A stretch of 64,000 bases of DNA from NCBI GenBank assembly GCA_013036995.1, contig JAAOXG010000013.1, forward strand, positions 23,353 to 87,352. The letters are read 5' to 3'. This document shows, piece by piece, positions 51,161 to 64,000 of this stretch. This DNA is from Lacrimispora defluvii (GTDB lineage Bacteria > Bacillota > Clostridia > Lachnospirales > Lachnospiraceae). Position numbers and translations under genes: made by a program. Within the stretch, counting starts at the first letter, position 1, and every line of letters starts with the position of its first letter. A model generated the notes under the pieces. It worked only from the letters and a program-made list of their open reading frames with translations. It searched no databases and was not told the DNA's origin.

Positions 51161-52966
51161 TCAAGGCATAGACTGTTCATCAACACGCCCATCTTCCTTG
51201 AGATCTCCGGCAGTTACACTTCCACCGGTAAACTTGAACCAGTTCAGGTTGAATAAGTATCCGCTTCCTCCCGTAAATTTCAGGTATAAGTCATGTTTTC
51301 CGCTTACTCTGTTAACACTGCACATTACATCAGCCCAAGTCTGCCAGCCTCCGGTACCCGCAACTGGACAAGTCCCTACTAATGAACCGGTAAGACTATC
51401 AAGCCTGATCACAATATTACCTCCGCTTGTGGCACTGGCGACTCTGGCCTGAAAGCTTTCTGCACCATTGCCGAAATCGATATTGTTGTAAACTGCATAA
51501 TCCCCGTTTTCGATATACCCGACATCCTCCCCTCCTTCGCTGCAGCTTTCGGTTTGGATTCCTGACTGTATGTTGTAGCTTTCCGCTTCTATCTGTGAAA
51601 AAGCCGATGTCTGACCAGAAGGTGGTGTTACACCTGTGCCGGTGAATTTCCACCAGTTGAAGTTAAATAGATAACCGCTTCCGCCGGTAAATCTCAGGTA
51701 TAGGTCATGTACTCCTGTTGCACCGCTTACATTGCAGGACTTAGTTATCCAGTTCTGCCAGCCTCCGGTATTTGAAACAGCACAAGTTCCCACCAGTTTC
51801 CCTGTCTCGCTGTCAAGGCGGAGTTCAATATTCCCTCCGTTAGTTGCCGATGCCACTCTTGCATCAAAAGATGCCGCACCAGAGCCAAAATCTACACCTT
51901 TTACTTTTATCCAGTCCCCGTTTTCGATATTACATACATCCATTCCGCCTTCACTGCATTTTTCTGTCTCAACACCGGATTCCCAGCAAATTGTTTCAGC
52001 TTCCGTTTTGGCATATGGGTCTAGTTTACCAAGCTGGTCCGGACCATTTTTGGTAATTGGAATACTGGGAATTGTACCATCTGCATTGTATTTGAATTTC
52101 TCCAAGCCAACAGAACGATGATAGCTTCCTCCTCCCGGTAAAATACCGGTATGGTAAAAAAGGTAGGAATTCCCCTTATAATCGGTTACTCCCGGATGGT
52201 TTGTATAGCTGTTTTGCGAACCCATAATAGTTCCCTTAGAGGTCCATGGCCCGGTAGGACTGTTGCTGGTCGCATAGGAGATATTTTCGGATCCTCCGGT
52301 CATACCTGCGTATACCATGTAATATAAATTATTACGCTTGTAGAACCACGGACCTTCCACATAATTCGCTGGTTTGGGAGATACCTGGACAATACCGCCT
52401 GAATATGAAATCATATCCTGGTTCAACTTCACATAATAGAGGTTACCGTTTCCCCAGTAGAGATACGCCTGTCCGTTGTCGTCAATGAATACGGTAGGGT
52501 CAATATCCTGCGCCCCGTTATTGGCGATTAATGGTTTCCCCAGAGGATCGGTGAACGGCCCGGTGGGGCTGTCTGATACTGCTACACCAATTACCCTTGC
52601 GCCCCCGGCGTTATTCCGGGTCATCGGACCGTAGAAATAAAACTTCCCGTTCCTGTTAATAACCTGGCCAGCCCATGCATCGCCTTTTGCCCAACTGAAT
52701 GTGTTGTAAGACAACGGTGATCCATGATCCGTCCAGTTTTGCATGTCGGTGGATGAATAACATCTCCAGTCATTCATGGTATAAAAATTATTGACGATGT
52801 TGTCCTCGTCATGAGTGGTATACAAATAGCAAGTCCCGTTATAGACCATCGGGGCAGGATCCGCAGTATAATTCGTTTGTACGATTGGATTGTCTGCATA
52901 ACACTCTGTTGATTGTAATAAGGAAATAGCCATCAGGAAAACTACAACTCTACTTACTTTTTTCAT
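51161..52966 (-). CDS. Secreted GH43 arabinofuranosidase/xylosidase with two CBM6 modules
   Basis: A 601-residue enzyme. A signal peptide (MKKVSRVVVFLMAIS... ECYA), then GH43 with the three acidic sites ADPAPMVYNGTCYLYTT (Asp base), DIDPTVFIDDNG (pKa modulator) and YVEGPWFYKRNNLYYMVY (Glu acid). Two CBM6 modules follow. The tail GDLKEDGRVDEQSMP ends early, but in another frame the next bases read YALMKMYLL, so a dockerin half was probably lost by a one-base slip. Start at the ATG 52966 behind GGAGG; the longer frame reads into the neighbouring pseudogene. Confidence 0.85.
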   Translation of the reverse strand: MKKVSRVVVFLMAISLLQSTECYADNPIVQTNYTADPAPMVYNGTCYLYTTHDEDNIVNNFYTMNDWRCYSSTDMQNWTDHGSPLSYNTFSWAKGDAWAGQVINRNGKFYFYGPMTRNNAGGARVIGVAVSDSPTGPFTDPLGKPLIANNGAQDIDPTVFIDDNGQAYLYWGNGNLYYVKLNQDMISYSGGIVQVSPKPANYVEGPWFYKRNNLYYMVYAGMTGGSENISYATSNSPTGPWTSKGTIMGSQNSYTNHPGVTDYKGNSYLFYHTGILPGGGSYHRSVGLEKFKYNADGTIPSIPITKNGPDQLGKLDPYAKTEAETICWESGVETEKCSEGGMDVCNIENGDWIKVKGVDFGSGAASFDARVASATNGGNIELRLDSETGKLVGTCAVSNTGGWQNWITKSCNVSGATGVHDLYLRFTGGSGYLFNFNWWKFTGTGVTPPSGQTSAFSQIEAESYNIQSGIQTESCSEGGEDVGYIENGDYAVYNNIDFGNGAESFQARVASATSGGNIVIRLDSLTGSLVGTCPVAGTGGWQTWADVMCSVNRVSGKHDLYLKFTGGSGYLFNLNWFKFTGGSVTAGDLKEDGRVDEQSMP

Positions 52967-52988
52967 AGATTTACCTCCAATCAATAGG

Positions 52989-53934
<946 letters not shown>

Positions 53935-54003
53935 TCTTTATTTCTCCTTTCTTTTATTTTGCCGGTATCCCAATGGGATACACGGCAATTTGATTCGAGT
54001 ACA

Positions 54004-56598
54004 CTATCTTTCTCCGGTAAATTGGAACCAGTTTATATTGAATAAGTAACCGCTCCCACCGGTAAATTTCAAGTATACGTTATGCTTTCCGCTTGCTCCG
54101 CTGATACTGCAGGTTCTGGTAGCCCACGTCTGCCAACCGCCAGTTCCGGTGATAGAACAGGTTCCTACTAAAGGACCAGTAAGACTGTCCAGCCTGATCT
54201 CAATATTCCCTCCACTGGCGCCGCTGGCTACTCTGGCCTGGAAGCTTGCCGCTCCGGCGCCGAAATCGATATTGTTGTATACGGCGTAATCCCCATTTTC
54301 AATATACCCAATGTTCTGTCCTCCTTCGCTGCAGGTTTCCGTTTGAATACCCGACTGGCTGCTGAAACTCTCCCCTTCAATCTGGGAAGACGATCCGCTA
54401 ATCCGGAGCAGTGCCGCCGATTCCCCTATCTTCATGCCTTGTGAATTTACTACACACAGCCGGTACGTACCTGCAGCGGCTGGGGCGGTAATCGATGTGG
54501 CAGTTCCTTCCGCTTTCGTCATTGCAGATCCCTGGACAAAACTGGTTGTTCCGGCCGGTGCAAACCATACCGTATTTGAAGAATTCCCGCTGCTCCTTAT
54601 ACTAATGCCAGTTCCGGCTGCAGCTGCACAACTTGCGGGGAACACATAATCCGGTGTTGGAAGTAAGTTCGCCGGGATAATATCCCTGTATGCTTCCTGG
54701 ATTCCCGAATTCAAACAGGTGGTGTACTGTGCCAAAGGCCATACGTTATCCGGAACGACAACCGGGGGATCTATTTTACTGTTTGGAGGATTAACGCCCA
54801 TTTTACTTACGGTGGCATAGGTCCGCAGTATGGTTAAATCGTGTTTTTGTCCAAAATCCTCACAGTTGATGGTATACTTTACCCCCGGATCAATATCCAG
54901 TACGTTGTCATTTTCATTGATATAGGCAGTTCCTTCATCGTTATGCAGACCATAGGTCGGACCAGAGGTTGCAGGAGGAATTCCCCTGACATAGTTCTGA
55001 TTAATGTTCGTGCCCGGCATCTGTCCGATGGTATAGATGGCTCCGCTGTCATGAAGCCTGGTTAGGGTATTCATAATCCGGTTATTACTTACTGTGTTGT
55101 TTTTACAGGTAGTGGAGTCAGTGAAATTACACCATCCCCATCCTAAATGGATCCCATTGTATGCTGTTGATTGAACATGGTTATTGGTTATTTTGATGGT
55201 ATCCACAAAGTAAGCCGTGATAGCGGCACATCCACCAAATCCGTGAGACGTGCTAATGTTGTACAACAAATTATTGTTGATGATATTATTCTTACAAACC
55301 CCTTCTACGCCGGGAGCATATTTTGCATGGTTTCCACCGTCTCCGATATAAACGTGCTGGGGATGCCCTACCGTGATGCCGCTGGATGTGATGTCTGTGA
55401 TGTAGTTGCCCATAAGGCTGGAATTTATAACATCGTTTACCATGGAAATTCCATCATTGCCGCTGTGCTTCACTGTATTTCTTATAAAGTTGATGGAATC
55501 GCTGCTGCTTACATTGATCATTCCCGGCAATGTATCAACAAGATCATATTTGGTATTGTGCCAATTGTCGTTATAAAAAGCGATAAATGCCTGTGCTGCC
55601 TGACATGTGGATTTACCGTGTGAACCTGCAACATTCACAAGGCTGTAATCCGTATTTTCAAAAGTAATGCCCTGGAAGGTGATATTCTTAACCCTGTTAG
55701 TCGTTGATGTTCCTGCGATGTCGATCAGCTTCTCTACAACTGGAGCCTCTACATCGGCAGTGGCCATATTCTCACCTGGACGGATATAGTAATAAAGCGT
55801 TTTGGCCGTCTTGTCAAAATAAAATTGTCCAGGAGAATTTAAGAATTCGAAGGCATTATAAATCGTATGGGTACCGGAAGCACTAAAGGCTGCACCCCAC
55901 CCCGGAGTCTGTGCTATCGCCCCATAAGGCTGCTGTAAAAGAAGCACTCTATAACTGCCGGATGTAATGACATCCCTGGTACAAACTATATTTTCATTCC
56001 AGGTAGTACCGTTTACGATCTCAAGGTCATCTTTGTTGCTGGCAATTACCGGTACATCTGAAGTATTATACTGAACCCCGTCACTCTTACTGCCGCTTGT
56101 CCATGCCCAACTGGCCTGTCCTGCAGTTACGGAATAAGTCCCGTACCCTCCGCGGGCAGTTACGGTTTTGCTGGTCATGGAAGCCCTCTGGTCATTCACA
56201 TAAAGGTTTCTCAATTTGGTAGAACGATTAAGCGCAGCCTTATAAATATTGCCGCTATGCTGAGTCCAGCCTGTGACTTTTGTTGCACCGTTCAAGACAG
56301 GCGTTTCACCAGGGTATGCCTGGTAATAGATCCTGTATCCGTTTGTTCCTGAATCCTGTGGTCCGAAAGTAACGGTACTGGTAATACTGTAGTTTCCGCC
56401 CCGCAAATAAATATAGATATCTCCGGTCATATTGCTGTTGATCATGCGGACAGCGTCCCGCGCCTTTGTGATTGTCTGGAAGGGTGCTGCAAGCGTTCCT
56501 GGGTTGCTGTCGCTTCCTGTGGGCGAAACATAATAGGTTGCCTGAGTCGCAGCGGATGCTGCTATGGGAAAGACAGTAAAAGTCTTCTTTTTTAACAT
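54004..56598 (-). CDS. GH141-type right-handed beta-helix xylan-active enzyme with CBM6
   Basis: An 864-residue secreted enzyme. Residues 20-640 form a parallel beta-helix with YYVSPTGSDSNPGTLAAPFQTITKARDAVR at its start, as in GH141 (alpha-L-fucosidase/xylanase) and related lyase-like proteins. A 70-residue Ig-like domain follows, then a C-terminal CBM6 (ESFSSQSGIQTETC, YIENGDYAVY). The start at 56598 follows AGGAGG. The signal peptide is oddly short: MLKKKTFTVFPIAASAATQA lacks most of the usual hydrophobic core, so export may be weak or lost. The exact glycosidase activity is uncertain. Confidence 0.78.
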   Translation of the reverse strand: MLKKKTFTVFPIAASAATQATYYVSPTGSDSNPGTLAAPFQTITKARDAVRMINSNMTGDIYIYLRGGNYSITSTVTFGPQDSGTNGYRIYYQAYPGETPVLNGATKVTGWTQHSGNIYKAALNRSTKLRNLYVNDQRASMTSKTVTARGGYGTYSVTAGQASWAWTSGSKSDGVQYNTSDVPVIASNKDDLEIVNGTTWNENIVCTRDVITSGSYRVLLLQQPYGAIAQTPGWGAAFSASGTHTIYNAFEFLNSPGQFYFDKTAKTLYYYIRPGENMATADVEAPVVEKLIDIAGTSTTNRVKNITFQGITFENTDYSLVNVAGSHGKSTCQAAQAFIAFYNDNWHNTKYDLVDTLPGMINVSSSDSINFIRNTVKHSGNDGISMVNDVINSSLMGNYITDITSSGITVGHPQHVYIGDGGNHAKYAPGVEGVCKNNIINNNLLYNISTSHGFGGCAAITAYFVDTIKITNNHVQSTAYNGIHLGWGWCNFTDSTTCKNNTVSNNRIMNTLTRLHDSGAIYTIGQMPGTNINQNYVRGIPPATSGPTYGLHNDEGTAYINENDNVLDIDPGVKYTINCEDFGQKHDLTILRTYATVSKMGVNPPNSKIDPPVVVPDNVWPLAQYTTCLNSGIQEAYRDIIPANLLPTPDYVFPASCAAAAGTGISIRSSGNSSNTVWFAPAGTTSFVQGSAMTKAEGTATSITAPAAAGTYRLCVVNSQGMKIGESAALLRISGSSSQIEGESFSSQSGIQTETCSEGGQNIGYIENGDYAVYNNIDFGAGAASFQARVASGASGGNIEIRLDSLTGPLVGTCSITGTGGWQTWATRTCSISGASGKHNVYLKFTGGSGYLFNINWFQFTGER

Positions 56599-56688
56599 AC
56601 CCGTTTCCTCCTGATTTTTTAAAACATATCTTGATAGTATATGAGGTAACTTCGAAATTGTGCCCAACATGTACTTTTTAAAGACGAC

Positions 56689-59917
<3,229 letters not shown>

Positions 59918-60475
59918 CTATGGTATAATCTCTGGTAACAGGATGATTTTGGCGCTAACCTCGTAGCATCCTAATTTACCTGCCAGGTCTTTTCCATAAT
60001 AAAAACAGAATGCTTCATACGGGCTTTTCCCATTTAGTTTTTTAGTAACAGTTCATCAAAGCTTTTTCCCTTTTTTAATACCTTTCTTATGAATTAATGA
60101 CCTACCTCTATTTCTGCTTTTTGATAGGGCGCACTTGTTATGATACAATTCTTTATAAACATCATACTTACTTAGAAGTATAGGCATTTTATGAATGCAA
60201 GCATCAAGGAGGTATCTAGTAAAAATACCGTGAGCAGAACTTTTCCACCTTTGCTTCATAACACAGAATCCATCTGGATCACTGCTGTATCAGGATGCTT
60301 CTCTAAATACTCCTCGTAATCATGATAGTTTCTTCCCACACAACAGCCTCTGTCTACCTTCAGTTCTGATTTTTTATAACGCGGGCGATACTTTACTTTC
60401 CGTGGGAGATCAATTTTCTTCACATCAAACAGGCTTCTGTATATGTAATTGTATAAGGTCTTCTATGAAAAATGG
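59918..60475 (-). pseudogene. IS30-family transposase debris
   Basis: Read on the minus strand in several frames, IS30 pieces appear in order: KTLYNYIYRSLFDVKKIDLPRKVKYRPR, YEEYLEKHPDTAVIQMDS (first catalytic Asp), KGGKVLLTVFLLDTS, SAPYQKAEIEVGH, IRKVLKKGKSFDE and NGKSPYEAFCFYYGKDLAGKL. Stops and frame changes separate them. The N-terminal HTH part and the LTDNG block with the second Asp are missing. No intact terminal repeats were found. Confidence 0.75.
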
Positions 60476-60561
60476 TACTTTTATCTCTATAAAACTCCCG
60501 CCAATAGAGGTATAAAAGCACAACTATGTCAAAAATTTCCCTTATTACCTACGAATTGAAA

Positions 60562-60599
60562 AAAAGGTACATTTTCAAAAAAATGAAAATGTACCTTTT
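60562..60599. terminator. Terminator hairpin, twin of 36214-36250
   Basis: Perfect 15-bp stem AAAAGGTACATTTTC / GAAAATGTACCTTTT with an 8-base loop. A and T tracts on both sides allow bidirectional action. It lies just after the tRNA fragment in the minus direction. Confidence 0.7.
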
Positions 60600-60644
60600 A
60601 GCCCTTGATTTATCAAGTACCCTTGCCTTATAAGATATAAATAA

Positions 60645-60703
<59 letters not shown>

Positions 60704-60850
60704 ATGTCGGGTGTGCACCCCCAAAAGCATTTAACTATCTTATAATTTAGGAGGCTAGTCAGCTAGCCATGTTTTATGGAGTATCCACCGGCTAATCCTG
60801 ATTGTATGGGGTACCAGCAAATACTGAGAGTTTATTATTATGATAAAATG

Positions 60851-62435
60851 TTATTCAAGTGCTTCCATCATTTTTTGTATTACGTCTGAATATATAATAT
60901 TTATTTTGTATCCTTTCGAAATTTCTACCCGCTTTAATGAAGAAGTAAGGATCATTTTTTTAGCCTCGCAGCTACTTATATCAAAAATTCTTGACCAGAT
61001 ACGAATTGAATGGTGTATTTTTGTAATCTCAGATATGTGTTCTTTTGCATCGGTCAGTTCACCGCTCAAAAATCTTAATTTATCCTCAGCTTGAATAAGT
61101 GTATGGTAAGCATCATCAGCAAGACTGTCTAAAAGACCGCTTGGTATTTGACTGGTGCCACTAATTGATTCTTTCACTTTTTGTTTAATCGCTGAATAAT
61201 CTGCATGGGCTTTTTCCATTTTCAATTCTGCTGTTTCCAATTTCTGCTGAAGTTTAGTTACGCTCTCTTCTTGAAAATTGTTTATAACAGCTGGATTATC
61301 AATAGCTGCTAATCTACTTATCATTTTTGTAAACAATTCTTCTATTGCTTCGTCAACTAAATGCATTGTATAACCTGTTTGACCATCACACTCTATATGC
61401 CTCCTGGCTTTGTTGTAGCATATATACCTGATCCGTTTAGTACCCTTTGTTTCCCCATTCCTCATCCTTACTACCTTTCCACTGGTAGTAAGAACTAGCC
61501 GACCGCCGCAATGACCACAAAAAATATTTCCTGATAATAACGACTGACCCTTGGTATTCAAAGGGATAATACGATCTGCTTTACTGTTCGTCGACCGTAG
61601 TTTCATAATGTTCTGTGCTTTTTCAAAGACCTCTGATGAAATTATGCAGGTTTTCAAAAGGATTTGAAAATGAATCACCACTTCTAAGTATACCTATGTA
61701 TTGTACATTATGTAACATAACACCAATAGTAGTTTCGCACCATTTTTCACCTTTCCGGTTTTTGAATCCATGCTCGTTAAGATAACTGGCTATCCGATTC
61801 CTTCCATATCCATAACTTACGCATAAATCGAACATTGTCTGCACGACTTGTGCTTCCGTATCATCGATAACCAGGTATCTGATTTCCTTATTATGCTTAT
61901 TAAACTTTCCGGTCTTTTCCAAACGATATCCATAGGGTACCGTTCCTCCCCGAAACCGCCCTTCTTTTACCATCTGTCCTAATGCAGTCTTCGTCCTTAT
62001 GGATGTCTTTTTGCTTTCTCCTGAAGCTTGCCAATACCGTATATAATTCAGGAGATAATCAGTATGATTATCAAATCTTTGTTCTCCTTCATTTACGCTC
62101 CAGACTCTGATTCCATGCTGGACAAGCCATTCCACTACAAATGGTGTTTCTTCTGCTCGACGTCCTATTCTATCAAACATAAATACCAATAGTATATCAA
62201 ACCGATGTTGTGCTGCATGCTGTCTTATAAGTTGTAGTTTGTCACGGTCGGAGGCACTAATGCTAAATCCAGATATGCCATTTTCCTGCTCTTCTCGAAT
62301 TACCTCCCACCCCATTTGTTCTGCAAATTTTCTACATGCTTTACGTTGCATTGGAATATCTACTTGCTTTTGATCATCTAAATCTACTTGCTTGGTTGTC
62401 GATACTCTGTATAGACAATATACTTTTTCAGCCAT
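60851..62435 (-). pseudogene. Large serine recombinase, frameshifted
   Basis: N-terminal part (61623-62435): the resolvase domain with catalytic Ser12 (YCLYRVSTTKQ), DILLVFMFDRIGRR, GEQRFDNHT and the recombinase domain (VPYGYRLEK). C-terminal part (60851-61681): zinc ribbon (CGHCGGRL ... CYNK), coiled coil and tail. The frame changes near 61640, at CTGCATAATTTC, where the paralogue at 62942 reads on smoothly. So the enzyme is probably inactive unless the break is a sequencing error. It is the integrase type used by phages and integrative elements such as Tn4451-like ones. Confidence 0.8.
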
Positions 62436-62527
62436 TTTGTCCGTCCCTTCATAAAATCAAGAGAATCGGACGCTTAATATAATTAGTTTCAAGGAGCAGT
62501 TACATTCATAACTTTTTTAAACATAAG

Positions 62528-63800
62528 TTATGATACTTTGTTTTCAGTTGCACTGTCAATTCCGTCCAGAAATTGCTGGATGTTGAGGTTTAATTCAATG
62601 TTGAGTTTATATCCCTCAAAAACGTATACACGTTTAATGATATAATTCGCAACCATTTTCTTGACTTCCATATCACTGTCATCAAAAATCTCTGACCATG
62701 TACGTATACGAGATAGCTCATTTTTCATTTCCTCTGCTTTTTCATTGCTATGTTCAAGCTCAGCGTTCAGTTCTGTAAGTTGTTGGCTCGTTGCAAGAAC
62801 CTTATCACGTCTCTCATTAACAAGCTCCGATAAGACATCCATTGGCATTTTGCTTTTTCCTTGAACTGCCTTAATCACTTCAGATTTTAAAGATTCGTAT
62901 TCTGTATTCGCTTTACTATTCTCAGCTTTTATCCGTTTTATCTATGCTCTAAGCTCCACCATATGACGCTCCTGTGTACTACCGACGATTAGATTATCAG
63001 AAGCAGCTGACATACGATTAAAAATTTGATGTAGCAATTGAGTTACTGCATCATCCAGTAAGTGCATGGTATATCCCGTTTGCCCATCACATTCTTTACG
63101 GCGCCTTGTCTTATTGTAGCAAATATAACGTATCCGCTTTACACCTTTACTTTCACCGTTTGCGAGTTTAACTACCTTACCGTTAGTTGTCAGGACTAGG
63201 CGTCCTCTGCAGTGCCCGCAAAATACATTTCCAGATAATAGTGACTGCCCTGAAGTATTTAGCGGAGCCGTTCTCTCGTCGTTCTTTTCGTTGATTCGTT
63301 CCTCTATTAATTTCTGTGCAAGATCAAAGGTATATGGATCAATAATCTGTAATTCCTTAAATGGTTTAGAATAAGTTTTCCCACTTCGAAGTATGCCTTT
63401 ATATGTAACATTTTTCAGAATTGACCCAACTGACGATTCATGCCAGTTAGCTCCATTCCGTGTTTTAATTCCTTTATCATTCAAAAGCATGGCAATACGC
63501 CAGCGCCCGTATCCAGAAGATACACATAGACTGTACATCATGCGTACCACTTCTGCTTCCTCATCATTGACTACCAGCTTATTTACTTCATGCTTGCGTT
63601 TGTTAATGATTCCACTTTTCTCAAGGTAATATCCATAGGGTGCTACACCGCCACGAAAACGGCCTTCCTTAACCATTTGACCTAGAGCTGTTCTGGTTCT
63701 AATAGAAGTTTTTTGACTTTCACCATCTGCTTGCCAGAAACGAATATAATTTGTCAGCCGGTCAGTATGGGACTCGAAGCGCTGTTCACCTTGTTTAGTG
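62528..63800 (-). pseudogene. Second large serine recombinase, truncated with an in-frame stop
   Basis: It is a paralogue of the recombinase at 60851. The N-terminal catalytic part with the Ser is missing. Homology begins at GEQRFESHTDRLTNYIRF, right where foreign sequence starts (about 63800). The recombinase domain and zinc ribbon (CGHCRGRL ... CYNK) follow. An in-frame TAG at 62942-62944 then interrupts before the coiled-coil tail (VIKAVQGKSKMPMDVL..., to 62528). It cannot make a functional enzyme. Confidence 0.85.
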
Positions 63801-63804
63801 TAAA

Positions 63805-63924
63805 ATAAAACTGTAACGAAATGCAATCCAAAAGTGTAACACTCGCTGCATCAAAAAATCCATTGTAACACCCTTCCAAATCCATTATCCTTATGTTTGT
63901 CGAGAACTTAAGGAGGAAGAAAGG
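63805..63924. mobile_element. Possible insertion sequence end
   Basis: Three TGTAAC words occur in about 60 bases (near 63811, 63837 and 63865), flanked by CACTC and CACCC. Multiple copies of a short word near an end are known for IS21-type elements. The stretch interrupts the recombinase gene and leads into a new coding frame at 63925. The outer boundary is probably near 63800, but no target duplication can be checked within the window. Confidence 0.4.
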
Positions 63925-64000
63925 AATGTTATCAATGGATGCTGTCTCTTATAAACATATGACGCGGCGGACGAAGAGGATAGTGTCGTACTCTGTGGTA
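63925..64000 (+). CDS. Start of an unknown coding frame, cut by window edge
   Basis: An ATG with AAGGAGG 11 bases upstream opens a frame MLSMDAVSYKHMTRRTKRIVS... that runs off the window. It is very basic and starts just after the putative insertion sequence end, so a transposase is likely. The family cannot be named from 25 residues. Confidence 0.4.

Noticed and set aside
51147..51161. Third copy of the AAGGTACATTTTCAT hairpin element
   Set aside because: Only one arm is present and it lies in the dockerin-coding end, where the bases code for the LMKMYLL helix. Probably coincidence.
60056..60259. Independent small basic protein of 67 residues
   Set aside because: It is one frame of the broken IS30 transposase; neighbouring frames continue the same family.

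Overview
The window looks like a low-GC, anaerobic Gram-positive bacterium of the class Clostridia, probably a plant-polysaccharide-degrading Lachnospiraceae-like or Ruminiclostridium-like organism. The reasons are strong AGGAGG ribosome sites, an HndABCD-type [FeFe] hydrogenase, Feo iron uptake, many AraC/MarR/MerR regulators, and a block of xylan-active enzymes carrying CBM6 modules and half-dockerin tails. The species cannot be fixed from the sequence alone.

Layout. 1-5181 (minus): an ABC transporter (two permeases, one ATPase), two lipoproteins and a small secreted protein in one direction. 5182-8838: a gene-poor stretch with a tiny regulator-like remnant, a frameshifted pectate lyase, and a MarR/flavodoxin pair. 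8839-12440: an alpha/beta hydrolase, a two-component system and a small conserved-looking protein. 12625-20361: a siderophore-type iron import operon (two binding proteins, two permeases, ATPase) with an ABC exporter half-molecule and a divergent AraC regulator. 20374-24494: a DUF1450-like/YdeI fusion, then a TetR regulator and a rifampin-phosphotransferase-like enzyme. 24507-28950: an electron-bifurcating-type hydrogenase operon. 28951-33604: a MerR promoter with a truncated MerR gene, a membrane protein, a uracil-DNA-glycosylase-like protein, VanZ, and an N-acetylhexosamine kinase whose partner nucleotidyltransferase is internally deleted, with a divergent AraC gene. 33633-39176: a chemoreceptor, a Gfo/Idh/MocA oxidoreductase, and an SDR with a divergent MerR. 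39277-43192: the feoA-feoB operon with two small regulators downstream and a MarR regulator upstream. 43366-48750: a metal-transporting P-type ATPase, an HMA protein and ArsR, AraC and hydrolase genes. 48845-58785 (minus): a xylan-degradation cluster (two GH43-type, one GH141-type, CE1, CBM6, CE6). 58786-64000: IS30 debris, a 3' tRNA-Ala fragment, two broken large serine recombinases and what may be the end of another insertion sequence.

Two themes stand out. First, metal and iron control: repeated sequence motifs can be read directly upstream of the feo, marR, P-type ATPase and siderophore operons, which suggests a small local regulatory network. Second, gene decay: at least eight genes are frameshifted, internally deleted or truncated (pectate lyase, MerR, nucleotidyltransferase, CE1 esterase, EEP nuclease, IS30 transposase and two recombinases). 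The decay clusters in the carbohydrate-enzyme and mobile-element regions.

All functional calls rest on motif reading by eye; no database search was run.
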